DNA of 64,000 bases from Mucilaginibacter sp. 14171R-50 (GTDB taxonomy: Bacteria > Bacteroidota > Bacteroidia > Sphingobacteriales > Sphingobacteriaceae). This document shows positions 50,386-59,744 of this stretch, one piece after another (within the stretch, counting starts at the first letter, position 1; the number at the start of each line of letters is the position of its first letter). The position numbers and the translations under genes are program-made. Below the pieces are notes generated by a model, which did no database searches, had not been told where the DNA came from, and saw only the letters and a list, made by a program, of their open reading frames with translations. Location of the stretch: NCBI RefSeq assembly GCF_010093045.1, contig NZ_CP048115.1, forward strand, positions 3,286,001 through 3,350,000, in the 5' to 3' direction.

Positions 50386-52614
50386 ATGAAAATAAAGATC
50401 ATGCTTACCGTTTTGGTGCTTGTGGCCTTTGGCTTTACACTTGTTATAAACAATCGATCTACCTCTCATAAAGAGATGATCAAAATATTGGAGTCTATTA
50501 AGCAGAAAAACAACAATATTTTAAACCCCTTTTATGCCGAGCCAAAAATTGCGTATCTGGATTCATTTATAGAAGCGAACCCGGGTGTGCAGGACCGGGA
50601 ACTGCTAGCAACCAAGGGGTCGCTTTTATTGGAGGTTGGCAAAGAGCAACAAGCCGTAGAACAATACGAGCAGATAATGAACAAACTTGATTTTATGACT
50701 ACCGACGAGGTGATGGTTGATGCAGGGATAGCCTATATGCGATTAGGCGAACGCACCAACTGTATGCTAAATCATACCGGCTCATCCTGCATTTTTCCGA
50801 TAAAGGACGATGGTGTGCACATCATCAAAACCGGATCAGGTAAAGCAATTGAAACTTATAAGACCCTTCTGAAAATTAACCCGAAAGACCTTGAATCGAG
50901 ATGGTTGATCAATATTGCTTACATGACACTTGGGCAATACCCCCAGGGTGTACCGGCGGATGTATTGATCCCGGGCCTTAACAGCAACAATACAACAGAT
51001 GTAAAGCCCTTTAAAGATATTGCTAAAAGCTTAGGCCTTAATATTAACGGCCGTGCGGGCGGTGTGGTGATAGACGATTTTAACAATGACGGCTACCTGG
51101 ATATTGTGACATCGGGATGGGATCTGAGCGACCCGATGCATTACTTTCAAAATAACAGGAACGGAACATTTAGCGATGTTACCGAACAAAGTAATTTAAA
51201 TGGTATTACGGGCGGGCTTAATGTGCAGCAAACCGATTATAATAACGATGGCAATATTGACCTGTTTGTATTACGCGGCGCTTGGCTTGATAAAGGATTT
51301 GGCAATCAGCCCAGTTCGTTACTGCGTAACAATGGCGACGGTACTTTTACAGATGTTACCAAGGACAGCGGTTTGTTGTTTTTTTACCCTACACAGGCGG
51401 CTACATGGGCCGATTTTAACAACGATGGCTGGCTTGATGTTTTTATAGGCACCGAAAGCTTAAATAATATTGATAACACCCAATCATTTTGCATGCTATA
51501 CATCAATAATCACGATGGCACTTTTACCAATATTGCAAAGGCTGCGCACTGTGACATAAGCGCTTTTGTAAAAGGTGTTACCTCGGCCGATTTTGATAAT
51601 GATGGCTGGATGGATGTGTTCATATCTACCATGAACGGTAAAAAGTATCTGCTTAAAAATAAAGGGAAAAAAGGTGCTGTTATCGATTTTGAAGATGTAA
51701 CAGAACATGCGGGCATAGCTAAAAATACCGAACGCACCTTTACCACCTGGTTTTATGATTATAATAATGATGGCTGGCAGGATATTATAGTTTGCGATTA
51801 TAAGTTCGACCGCGCCTTGGCGTACTACTGTGCCGCGGAAGCCCTGGGGAAACCGGTGCCTTTTGCGGGAAACGTGTTTTTGTACAGAAACGACCGTAAC
51901 GGAACATTTACCGACGTTACCAAAGAAGCCGGCCTTGATAAAGTAGTTTACAGCATGGGCGCTAATTTCGGCGACATTGATAATGACGGCTACCCGGATA
52001 TGTATTTCGGAACCGGCAACCCTGATTTTCGCTCACTGGTGCCAAATAAGATGTTTCATAATATCGGCGGTAATAGGTTTGATGATATTACTACCGCATC
52101 GCGCATGGGTAATCTGCAAAAAGGGCACGGCATTGCATTTGCCGATCTGAGGAATAACGGAAAGCAGGACATCTTTGCCGAAATGGGAGGTGCTTATATA
52201 GGCGATTCTTATACCAGTTCGTTGTATTTAAACCCAGGTAATAATAACAATTGGATAAGCCTTAAGCTAATAGGTGTAAAATCAAATAAAGCTGCTATTG
52301 GCAGCCACATAAAATTAACATTTTCCGAAAATGGCGTAAAAAGATCAGTCTATAAAGATGTTAATTCTGGCGGCAGTTTTGGGTCGTCGCCGCTTAAACA
52401 GGAGATCGGCATTGGTAAAACAACCGTTATTTCCGAAATTGAAATAACATGGGCCGGCAGCGGAACTATACAACGGTTTAAAAATGTATTGCCCAATCAG
52501 TTTCTGCAAATTACCGAGGGTGATAATCGTTATAGCGTTAATAAGCTGGCTAAATTAACTTTTATGGATAAATCGGCCCCGTTTTGTATGCCCGTGAATG
52601 CAAAAATTAAATAA
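50386..52614 (+). CDS. FG-GAP/VCBS-repeat protein with C-terminal UnbV (ASPIC) domain
   Basis: 742 residues. An N-terminal hydrophobic signal/anchor (MLTVLVLVAFGFTLVI) is followed by TPR-like helices (about 30-190). From residue 220 there are repeated DxNxDGxxD calcium-type loops (DFNNDGYLDIV, DYNNDGNIDLF, DFNNDGWLDVF, DIDNDGYPDMY) that build a beta-propeller. The C-terminus is an ASPIC/UnbV domain (LKLIGVKSNKAAIGSHIKLT, EIEITWAGSGTIQRF). It belongs to the CRTAC1-like group of exported proteins, whose role is unknown. Position suggests it works with the receptor, perhaps in binding the substrate. Confidence 0.88.
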   Translation: MKIKIMLTVLVLVAFGFTLVINNRSTSHKEMIKILESIKQKNNNILNPFYAEPKIAYLDSFIEANPGVQDRELLATKGSLLLEVGKEQQAVEQYEQIMNKLDFMTTDEVMVDAGIAYMRLGERTNCMLNHTGSSCIFPIKDDGVHIIKTGSGKAIETYKTLLKINPKDLESRWLINIAYMTLGQYPQGVPADVLIPGLNSNNTTDVKPFKDIAKSLGLNINGRAGGVVIDDFNNDGYLDIVTSGWDLSDPMHYFQNNRNGTFSDVTEQSNLNGITGGLNVQQTDYNNDGNIDLFVLRGAWLDKGFGNQPSSLLRNNGDGTFTDVTKDSGLLFFYPTQAATWADFNNDGWLDVFIGTESLNNIDNTQSFCMLYINNHDGTFTNIAKAAHCDISAFVKGVTSADFDNDGWMDVFISTMNGKKYLLKNKGKKGAVIDFEDVTEHAGIAKNTERTFTTWFYDYNNDGWQDIIVCDYKFDRALAYYCAAEALGKPVPFAGNVFLYRNDRNGTFTDVTKEAGLDKVVYSMGANFGDIDNDGYPDMYFGTGNPDFRSLVPNKMFHNIGGNRFDDITTASRMGNLQKGHGIAFADLRNNGKQDIFAEMGGAYIGDSYTSSLYLNPGNNNNWISLKLIGVKSNKAAIGSHIKLTFSENGVKRSVYKDVNSGGSFGSSPLKQEIGIGKTTVISEIEITWAGSGTIQRFKNVLPNQFLQITEGDNRYSVNKLAKLTFMDKSAPFCMPVNAKIK

Positions 52615-52653
52615 AATAGTATATTTAAATAACTAACAACCAGACAACTAAAC

Positions 52654-53028
52654 ATGAAAAAACTAATGATGTTATGCGGCCTGCTTATAGGCCTTACAGT
52701 GGCCGGTAAGGCCCAGAATGCTACTGTTAAGTCTTCGGATAAAGCGAAAGATCTGCAAAAACAATTAAAGCTTACCGATAAACAAACAGCCAGGATATCG
52801 GCAATTTACCAGGAGTCGTCGCAAAAATTTGAAAAGATCAAGCAGAATGAACACGGGGATAACGCGAAAATAATGATCGCCATAAAGCCATTACGCGCCG
52901 AAACCATCAAAAAAATTAAAGCCGAACTAAACCCCGTACAAAAAACTGAGTACGACAAACTGCTAACAAATAAAGCAAAACCGGGTGGCCTTGCATGGGG
53001 CGAAGGCTGGAGTTCGCCAACAGAATAA
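52654..53028 (+). CDS. Spy/CpxP-like small periplasmic protein
   Basis: 124 residues with a signal peptide (MKKLMMLCGLLIGLTVAGKAQ). The mature part is all-helical with LKLTDKQTARISAIYQES and LNPVQKTEYDKLL, the spaced LTxxQ-like motifs of the Spy/CpxP fold, a cradle that binds unfolded proteins or metals in the periplasm. It follows the FG-GAP gene by 39 bases; a strong hairpin after it (53040-53072) separates it from the DUF3179 gene. Confidence 0.72.
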   Translation: MKKLMMLCGLLIGLTVAGKAQNATVKSSDKAKDLQKQLKLTDKQTARISAIYQESSQKFEKIKQNEHGDNAKIMIAIKPLRAETIKKIKAELNPVQKTEYDKLLTNKAKPGGLAWGEGWSSPTE

Positions 53029-53039
53029 TTTTAACATCA

Positions 53040-53072
53040 GTAGTAACATCCGGGTGTAGCGGATGTTACTAC
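53040..53072 (+). terminator. Strong hairpin between Spy-like and DUF3179 genes
   Basis: A perfect 13-bp stem (GTAGTAACATCCG / CGGATGTTACTAC) with a 7-base loop. No T-run follows, so it may attenuate, protect the mRNA end or end transcription only partly. Confidence 0.45.
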
Positions 53073-53135
53073 CGGTCATCCCTTGATTTATAGCTTGCCA
53101 ATTGGCTGTAAATTTTAAACTATTGTAACTATATT

Positions 53136-54395
53136 ATGATATTAATGCATCAAGAACCCGCAGCTGCGTTACAGCAAAATAACGTAGAAGAAACCGCTAA
53201 GGGGCGTCGTAACAAATCGTACCTTTTTTGGGCAGGTTTTATATTTTTATTACTGCCCGGCCTGGTTCATGCTTATTTACTAATGCCATTTCCGGGGAGC
53301 CAGAATTTAAACGCTATTACCGTATCTTATTATCTTGAAAAAATAGTTCTCCCTATTCGGATTTTGGGTGGTTTCTTAATTGTTTGGTATGCGATCTTTT
53401 ACTTTAAAAATAACACTACCCGTAATAAAATTAGCAAAGCCACCATTTTAGGGCTCGGTCTTGTAAGCTTTTACTTTACCGACTTTAAATTTAGTGCCGA
53501 GCGTATGTTTGAAGAGCCACAGAGCGTTAAGTTTGCAAATTTTGTTAATAACAGCGTGCCCGAAAGCGCTGTGATCATTGGTGTAGTCAGCAATGGCGTA
53601 GCCAAAGCATACCCGTTAATTTATTTGGGTTATCACCATAAAATACAGGATAATGTGGGCGGCCAGCCTGTGTTGGTTACCTACTGTACCATGTGCCGCA
53701 GCGGCAGGGTATATAACCCTGTTATTAACGGCAAAAGGCAAACTTTTAGATTAGTAGGAGCAAGGCATTATAATGCTGTTATTGAAGATGATGCCACAAA
53801 AACGTGGTGGTACCAGGCTAATGGCAAGGCAGCGGTTGGCCGGCTGAAAGGCAGCCGGTTGCAGGAGCTACCATACGAACAATCTACATTGGCAGCATGG
53901 ATCAATAAGCATCCCGGCTCGCTAATACTGCAGCCGGACCATCATTATACGGATGGCTATAACGAACTTAAAAATTACGACAGGTTGCAAGCTGTAGATA
54001 AAGACAGCACATTAAAGAATAAAGACTCGCTTATGCGGAAGAGTTGGGTGGTTGGCCTGGTTGTAAACGGGCAGGCAAAAGCTTACGATTGGCGGCGCTT
54101 GTTTAAGAAGCAGCTTTTGAACGATGATTTTAACCAGGCCAACCTGTTGCTGATATTAGAAAAGGATAGTGTTACCTACCACAGCTTTAACAGATCTGTA
54201 AATGGCAAAGTATTGCATTTTGACCTTAATAAATCAGGGCAGCTAACCGACAAGGAAACGGCTTCATTATGGGATTGGGATGGCCTATCAACATCTGGCG
54301 TCCTCAAGGGGAACCGGCTAACCAAAGTGCAATCATATCAGGAATACTGGCATTCATGGAGGCAATTTCATCCCAATACATCTTTCTGGGAATAA
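53136..54395 (+). CDS. DUF3179 membrane protein
   Basis: 419 residues (or 416 from the second ATG at 53145). Several membrane segments occur in the first 120 residues, followed by the DUF3179 domain: GVAKAYPLIYLGYHH, then VLVTYCTMCRSGRVYNPVI with a CxxC, then TWWYQANGKAAVGRLKGSRLQELPYE. The CxxC is the family's hallmark and may bind metal or take part in thiol exchange. The function of DUF3179 is unknown. It closes the CMD/TonB cluster, 107 bases after the Spy-like gene, with a hairpin between. Confidence 0.82.
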   Translation: MILMHQEPAAALQQNNVEETAKGRRNKSYLFWAGFIFLLLPGLVHAYLLMPFPGSQNLNAITVSYYLEKIVLPIRILGGFLIVWYAIFYFKNNTTRNKISKATILGLGLVSFYFTDFKFSAERMFEEPQSVKFANFVNNSVPESAVIIGVVSNGVAKAYPLIYLGYHHKIQDNVGGQPVLVTYCTMCRSGRVYNPVINGKRQTFRLVGARHYNAVIEDDATKTWWYQANGKAAVGRLKGSRLQELPYEQSTLAAWINKHPGSLILQPDHHYTDGYNELKNYDRLQAVDKDSTLKNKDSLMRKSWVVGLVVNGQAKAYDWRRLFKKQLLNDDFNQANLLLILEKDSVTYHSFNRSVNGKVLHFDLNKSGQLTDKETASLWDWDGLSTSGVLKGNRLTKVQSYQEYWHSWRQFHPNTSFWE

Positions 54396-54577
54396 CGATG
54401 ACGCTCAACCAAACTTTGTTTACAACATAATGTCTCGAATGAGTTACTACGCGAAATAAATCCCTTGCCCGTTTCCCCGAAGCGGCCCAATGCTGCAACT
54501 GATGTGATGTCAGATGCGTTGTATCGAATCCAAAGTGTTACGCATTGGCACATCCTGCTTGTAAGTACTCGTCAGCA

Positions 54578-55417
54578 CTAATCAGCCACTTTAGGGAAAG
54601 TTAATAAAGGTATCTTGCTTTCAAAGGAAGAATTTTTAGCATTCGACGAAGAAATCAACTTATCTGTAAGGGACCTGTGCTGGCGGGTAAATAAAACAAG
54701 TATATCTGGCTTAACTTTTTTTAACACCGTGCCTATATCGTCCAAAAGGGTGTTCGAGACTTCCCTTTCCGTGGTCAAAATATCAATATCGTAATTGAGC
54801 CGCTTTTTCAGAGATGGTGATACGATGTCCGGGTCCAGCGTAAACTCGTAAGACTGCCTGATATGCAAAAGCCGGATCATTGCACCGATCGGCCTGGCAA
54901 ATGCCACCACCTGTTTTAGTTCGCGTTCGTAGTCGGTAATATCACTTGCATACAGAATTTTATGAAGCGGCCGGAGGCGGTAATTGCTGGGTACCGCAAG
55001 CACTGGTACCGGCGACTTACCGATAAGCTTGCTGGTGTGTGTGCCAAACAATTTTTTGATATTCCCTGCTCCCCGCGTAGCAATGCAAATGAACGAACAA
55101 TTGTTTTCCAGGGCATAACTGATAATTCCTTCCGTAGTGTTGATATCGCTCACAAGTACCAATTTATAGGATACGGACGGGTCTCCGGCCTCATGCAAAA
55201 TGCGTTTGAAAAACGAGGATAATTCCTTGAAAGTTTTCTTTTTATACTCAGCACTATATACATCAAATGCCAATGGGGTCCAGTTAAAGGGCTTTATTAA
55301 ATAATATACGTATAAAATGTCCAGTTCCGCGCCTCTGGCTACAGCCTGCTTAATGGCTAACCGTACAGCAGACTTCGAGTTTGAAGACATATCAGTTGTT
55401 ACAAGTATCTTTTCCAT
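54578..55417 (-). CDS. Tandem universal stress protein
   Basis: 279 residues from the ATG that gives MEKILVTTDMSSNSKSAVRLA; a longer TTG-started form to 55480 only adds an implausible tail. Two Usp domains lie in tandem: the first (1-145) with IATRGAGNIKKLFGTHTSKL resembling the nucleotide-binding loop, the second (150-279) more divergent and beginning HKILYASDITDYE. Such proteins bind ATP or AMP and help cells survive stress. The gene is divergent from the Nramp-type gene. Confidence 0.88.
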   Translation of the reverse strand: MEKILVTTDMSSNSKSAVRLAIKQAVARGAELDILYVYYLIKPFNWTPLAFDVYSAEYKKKTFKELSSFFKRILHEAGDPSVSYKLVLVSDINTTEGIISYALENNCSFICIATRGAGNIKKLFGTHTSKLIGKSPVPVLAVPSNYRLRPLHKILYASDITDYERELKQVVAFARPIGAMIRLLHIRQSYEFTLDPDIVSPSLKKRLNYDIDILTTEREVSNTLLDDIGTVLKKVKPDILVLFTRQHRSLTDKLISSSNAKNSSFESKIPLLTFPKVAD

Positions 55418-55569
55418 GGCTCTAAGTTCCTTTTTTCCAGGTTCACATACCGTGACACCAATCAGAATGTAAAATGACAAAGATCATCCTTGTATTACGC
55501 TTAATGCCGGTTCTTTAAGTGCACGGTAGTGGTGTGATACACCATGCCCGTTTTATCAACCCAAATGTA

Positions 55570-55601
55570 TTTGTTTACGATCAAACCTTCCCTTATCTTT
55601 A
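55570..55601 (+). promoter_or_regulatory. Bacteroidetes-type promoter before the Nramp gene
   Basis: TTTG at 55570-55573 and TATCTTTA at 55594-55601, 20 bases apart. The predicted start of transcription (about 55608) lies just after the ATG at 55603, which favours the second ATG (55615) as the translation start. Confidence 0.55.
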
Positions 55602-55602
55602 A

Positions 55603-56883
55603 ATGCCCACGCAAATGAATAAATCGAATAAGTATGTACGAAAACTGACCGCCGGGTTAAAAACCTTAGGCCCCGGATTGGTGACGGGGGCAAGTGATGA
55701 CGATCCTTCGGGTATTGCCACCTATTCCCAGGTTGGCGCTCAGTTTGGATTTACTGCACTCTGGACAGCGTTGGTCACGTTTCCGCTCATGGCCGCCATT
55801 CAGGAAATGTGCGCGCGCATCGGGTTGGTAACCACAAAAGGCTTGACCTCGACACTCCGGAATCATTACCCTAAATGGATACTCTGGGTAATGATCCTGT
55901 TTTCATTCCCTGCGATCATTTTAAATATCGGCGCAGATATTGCCGGTATGGGGGCGGCCGCTAACCTGATTGTGCCGGCGGTACCGGCATTTGCTTTCAG
56001 TATAGTTTTTACGGTGCTTATTTTGGTATCTATTATCATCTTTCCCTATCAAAAGGTTGCAGGCATACTCAAATGGTTTTGCATCAGCCTGCTGGTTTAT
56101 ATAGCTGTCCCGTTTTTCACTGATGTGAACTGGCCGCTCGTGTTCAGGTCGACAATTATCCCTCATGTTAACTGGAGTAAAGATTATGTTAATGCACTTG
56201 TAGCTATATTGGGTACCACCATTTCGCCCTACCTGTTTTTTTGGCAGGCCACCATGGAAGCCGAAGATGTGCAACAGCGTGGCGCAACGTTAATGGTTGA
56301 TAAACGGATGATCACTAAAATGCGAAAAGACGTTGATTTGGGCATGCTTTTTTCAAACGTGGTTATGTTTTTCATCATCCTTACCTGTGGCAGCGTGCTT
56401 TATCCTCACGGTATTCACCAGATAGAAACGGTAGAACAAGCGGCCACCGCCCTACGGCCCATTGCCGGCGATAAAGCTTACTGGCTGTTTGCAACTGGTA
56501 TTATTGGTACAGGTTTCCTTGCCATCCCGGTACTTAGCGGGTCGTTATCTTATATGTTTGCGGAAACCTTCAACTGGAAGCAGGGGCTTGACAAGAAATT
56601 TTTCCAGGCAAAGCCATTTTATGGGGTCATCATTGTTTCGTTGCTGATTGGCGTGCTGCTTAATCTTATCGGCATCAATCCTGTTGAAGGCCTGCTTTAT
56701 GCTGCTATACTTTATGGTCTTACAGCGCCGGTCATCGTTTTGGTTGTCCTGCATATCAGTAACAACAGATCGGTAATGGGGCCGTATGTTAACGGGCGTT
56801 GGTCTAACATGCTGGGCGGACTAACCTTTATACTAATGGCTGCCGCAGCGGTAGCCATGTTGTACCTGCAGTTTACTTCATGA
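55603..56883 (+). CDS. Nramp-family metal ion transporter, non-canonical
   Basis: 426 residues (422 if translation starts at 55615), 11 or so membrane helices. LGPGLVTGASDDDPSGIATYSQVG is the unwound first helix of the Nramp family, but the metal-binding DPGN is DPSG (residues 34-37), and the TM6 Met-Pro-His is replaced by TISPYLFFWQ. Canonical manganese/iron selectivity depends on that Met, so this protein may carry another ion, such as magnesium, as Nramp-related transporters do. The substrate is therefore open. It is divergent from a universal stress gene. Confidence 0.85.
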   Translation: MPTQMNKSNKYVRKLTAGLKTLGPGLVTGASDDDPSGIATYSQVGAQFGFTALWTALVTFPLMAAIQEMCARIGLVTTKGLTSTLRNHYPKWILWVMILFSFPAIILNIGADIAGMGAAANLIVPAVPAFAFSIVFTVLILVSIIIFPYQKVAGILKWFCISLLVYIAVPFFTDVNWPLVFRSTIIPHVNWSKDYVNALVAILGTTISPYLFFWQATMEAEDVQQRGATLMVDKRMITKMRKDVDLGMLFSNVVMFFIILTCGSVLYPHGIHQIETVEQAATALRPIAGDKAYWLFATGIIGTGFLAIPVLSGSLSYMFAETFNWKQGLDKKFFQAKPFYGVIIVSLLIGVLLNLIGINPVEGLLYAAILYGLTAPVIVLVVLHISNNRSVMGPYVNGRWSNMLGGLTFILMAAAAVAMLYLQFTS

Positions 56884-57101
56884 GCCATTTGTTCCCTGCT
56901 GCCGGAGAAGGCGCGTATGGTTTAAGAGATCCGTCACTCACCTTCTTATTAAATATAGTTTATCACGGTATGCTTTCCGTCTTTGGTTACGAGTTGCTAA
57001 AGCAGTTTTGTTCGTGTTTTAATTCCGCTTAGTATGCCGGTACGGCTGCTGTCTTAAATCGCTTTCCATACCCAATGCAAAAAATTATAAACATTTTATT
57101 A

Positions 57102-57129
57102 TTTGCTAATATTTTTAGTATTATGTTTG
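57102..57129 (+). promoter_or_regulatory. Promoter of the imuA operon
   Basis: TTTG at 57102-57105 and a perfect TATGTTTG at 57122-57129, but only 16 bases apart (18-20 is usual). It lies 13 bases before the ATG of the 118-residue gene. No inverted repeat suggesting a LexA site is obvious around it. Elsewhere in 56884-57142 there is nothing. Confidence 0.5.
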
Positions 57130-57142
57130 TAGTGATTTTGCT

Positions 57143-57499
57143 ATGCGGAGATTTAATATTGATATTGAACTGCCCCGGTACCTTGCACGGATACAGATGG
57201 ACGATGTATCGTCCGTAAGCCGGTCCATGCTTAAAACGCTGCAATTCGATATTGATATTTTAACCTTAATTATACCTGTTGAAGGCAGGTGTTATGGCTA
57301 TCATAAACCCGAACCAGGTTTTTATTTTAGTTATGTTGAGGTTGGGCGGCCTCGCAAAGGCTGCGGCTGTAAGTACCACAGCGCATTTCCAATAAAAATA
57401 AGTGCTTTTGATAACAATATAGATAACCATTCGGTGTATATCCTGCCGGCCTATCCCGGTCTGTCCGCCGCGCAGATCCGCGCATCAATGTTAAACTAA
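57143..57499 (+). CDS. Small unknown protein leading the imuABC operon
   Basis: 118 residues, MRRFNIDIELPRYLARIQMD at the start, with two short hydrophobic strands and two cysteines plus basic residues in RPRKGCGCKYHSAF. It has no signal peptide and I recognise no family. It lies five bases before imuA and 13 bases after a TATGTTTG box, so it is probably expressed with the mutasome genes. Coding is supported mainly by length, position and the promoter; a regulator or accessory factor of the mutasome is a guess. Confidence 0.5.
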   Translation: MRRFNIDIELPRYLARIQMDDVSSVSRSMLKTLQFDIDILTLIIPVEGRCYGYHKPEPGFYFSYVEVGRPRKGCGCKYHSAFPIKISAFDNNIDNHSVYILPAYPGLSAAQIRASMLN

Positions 57500-57504
57500 A
57501 AAAG

Positions 57505-58233
57505 ATGGCACCGGCACACCAACATATCATCCAGCGCCTGCAGCGGCAGATTTTGCAGTGGGAAGGCTATAAGCCCCCTGAGATGGGCAGAAAGGATACC
57601 CTTGGTTTGGGCCCGCTCGAAAGTGCCTTTCCTAATGGTGTGTTCCCAAAATGCAGCGTACATGAATTGATTTGCGCTAATACAGAACAGGCTGCTGCCA
57701 CCGGCGGGCTGGTTACCGGTATTATTTCGCTGCTAATGCAGCAGGGCGGCGTATGTATATGGATTGCCCGTTCCCGTCGCTTATTTCCCCCCGCCCTGAA
57801 AACATTTGGTGTCGCTCCGCACCAGGTCATCTTTATCAGCCTGCAAAACGATGCTGATACCCTTTGGGTAACCGAAGAAGCCCTGAAATGCCCCGGCCTT
57901 ACCGCTGTTGTTTGCGAACTGCAGAATATGGATTTCAAACAATCGCAGCGCTTTCAGCGTGCTGTAGAGCATAGCAGGGTTACCGGCTTTGTACTGCGCA
58001 ACGCTAAAGGCAACCTTAGTTCTACGGCGTGCGCAGCACGCTGGCAGATCAGGCCACTGCCCAGCGCCCTTCCGCAAGGCTTGCCGGGCCTTGGCTTTTT
58101 ACGGTGGCAGGCAGACTTGCTTAAAGTGCGTAACGGGCATACAGGCAGCTGGATACTACAATGGATGGACGGTGGCTTTATTAATGTACCATCGCAGGCC
58201 CCGCAAATCAGAGAAGAAAGGAAGGTAGGTTGA
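57505..58233 (+). CDS. imuA: ImuA, RecA-like mutasome protein
   Basis: 242 residues with a RecA-like core: AFPNGVFPKCSVHELICANT, then a long ATP-binding region without a classical full Walker A (AAATGGLVTGIISLLMQQGG), then VCIWIARSRRLFPP and GFVLRNAKGN. This pattern is typical of ImuA, which joins ImuB and DnaE2 in SOS-induced mutagenic repair. It abuts imuB: its stop ends at 58233 and imuB starts at 58234. Confidence 0.85.
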   Translation: MAPAHQHIIQRLQRQILQWEGYKPPEMGRKDTLGLGPLESAFPNGVFPKCSVHELICANTEQAAATGGLVTGIISLLMQQGGVCIWIARSRRLFPPALKTFGVAPHQVIFISLQNDADTLWVTEEALKCPGLTAVVCELQNMDFKQSQRFQRAVEHSRVTGFVLRNAKGNLSSTACAARWQIRPLPSALPQGLPGLGFLRWQADLLKVRNGHTGSWILQWMDGGFINVPSQAPQIREERKVG

Positions 58234-59733
58234 ATGATGCAAAAGCGCTTTATGGCGATTTGGTTCCGGCATTTGATGACGGACGGTATGGCGCGGCGGC
58301 GTCCCGATCTTAAAGAACTGCCTTTTGTTATTGCCTCATCCCAAAAAAACCGCATCATCATTACCGCCGCAAGCCAAAATGCTGAAAGGGAAGGCGTTTT
58401 TACCGGTATGGCCGTTGCCGATGCCCGCGCGGCAACCGCTGACCTGGTAGTCATGGATGAACTGCCCGGGCAAACCGCGAACCTCCTGCACCTGCTTGGC
58501 CTTGGTTGTATACGATATACGCCTATAGTAAGCCTCGACTTTCCAAACGGCCTGTTCCTTGATATTTCCGGTTGCACTTACCTTTGGGGCGGCGAACGCA
58601 ATTACCTCAAAGAAATCGTCCTTAAGCTCCGGGAAAACGGTTTTGATGCAAGGGCCGCAATTGCCGATACTATAGGTGCTGCCTGGGCGGTGGCCCGGTT
58701 TGCAAAAATCAACCCCATTGTGCCCTGCCGGGAGCAAGCCAATGCTATTGCCAGCCTGCCCCCTGCAGCCCTGCGCCTCGAACCCGAAGTTCTTGACCGC
58801 CTACAAAAACTCGGGTTCCGCACTATAGCGCCTTTACTGCAATTACAAAATTCCGTACTGCGCCGCCGCTTTGGGCAGGGGTTGCTTAACCGTATCGGGC
58901 AAGCCCTTGGGCATGTAGAGGAATTTCTTAAACCTTTGCAACCACCGGTACCTTATACCGAACGGCTTCCTTGCCTTGAACCCATTTGTACCGCCCAGGG
59001 CATAGAAATAGCTGTTGAAAGGCTGCTCGAAACGCTCTGCACACGCTTGAAAGCCGAAGGTAAAGGCGTTCGGAAGGCCATTCTTAAATGCTACCGAATA
59101 GATGGTAAAAAAGTACAGGCCGCTATAAGTACTACCAGGGGTTCGCACAGTATATCGCACCTTAAAAAGCTATTTCAGTTACAGATCAGCAAGATAGAGC
59201 CCGCATTAGGCATAGAGCTATTTATACTTGAAGCTACGCGTACCGAGGATATGGAAGCCCCGCAGGAACAATTATGGGCCGAAGCCAAAGGCCTGGAGGA
59301 TATTGCGCTGGCCGAACTTCTTGACCGGATTGCCGGCAAGGTAGGGGCTGATGCTATACAGCGATTCCTGCCTTCAGAAAACCACTGGCCCGAACGTTCG
59401 GTAAAGCTCGCCAAATGTTTAACCGAGCAGCCCCAAAACCACTGGCCCGAACTGCCCAGACCGATACGCTTGTTGCACACACCCGAACCTATTGAAGTTA
59501 TGGCGCTCGTACCAGACCACCCGCCCAAAGTATTTACTTACAAAAATAAACGACACATCATCGTCAAAGCCGATGGCCCCGAACGCATTGGGCGCGAGTG
59601 GTGGCACGACCAGGGCCTGCACCGCGATTATTACAGCATAGAAGACAGTGAAGGCAACCGCTATTGGGTATTCCGTTCGGGGCACTATGACGGCAGCGAC
59701 GCCCGATGGTACCTGCATGGCTATTTTGCATGA
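58234..59733 (+). CDS. imuB: ImuB, Y-family polymerase-like protein
   Basis: 499 residues. It begins FMAIWFRHLMTDGMARRRPDLKELPFVIASS, where active Y-family polymerases have a catalytic Asp, and the second acidic site (SIDEAYLD in active enzymes) reads SLDFPNGLFLDISG. So the polymerase fold is kept but catalytic acids are lost, as known for ImuB. The C-terminus YWVFRSGHYDGSDARWYLHGYFA is typical of the family. It is the hub that links ImuA and DnaE2 to the clamp. It lies one base after imuA and 11 before dnaE2. Confidence 0.9.
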   Translation: MMQKRFMAIWFRHLMTDGMARRRPDLKELPFVIASSQKNRIIITAASQNAEREGVFTGMAVADARAATADLVVMDELPGQTANLLHLLGLGCIRYTPIVSLDFPNGLFLDISGCTYLWGGERNYLKEIVLKLRENGFDARAAIADTIGAAWAVARFAKINPIVPCREQANAIASLPPAALRLEPEVLDRLQKLGFRTIAPLLQLQNSVLRRRFGQGLLNRIGQALGHVEEFLKPLQPPVPYTERLPCLEPICTAQGIEIAVERLLETLCTRLKAEGKGVRKAILKCYRIDGKKVQAAISTTRGSHSISHLKKLFQLQISKIEPALGIELFILEATRTEDMEAPQEQLWAEAKGLEDIALAELLDRIAGKVGADAIQRFLPSENHWPERSVKLAKCLTEQPQNHWPELPRPIRLLHTPEPIEVMALVPDHPPKVFTYKNKRHIIVKADGPERIGREWWHDQGLHRDYYSIEDSEGNRYWVFRSGHYDGSDARWYLHGYFA

Positions 59734-59744
59734 AAAGATAACCT

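Noticed and set aside
57954..58577. 207-codon leftward frame in the imuA/imuB region
   Set aside because: Antisense to strongly supported imuA and imuB frames; composition is Arg/Ser/Pro-rich shadow-like.
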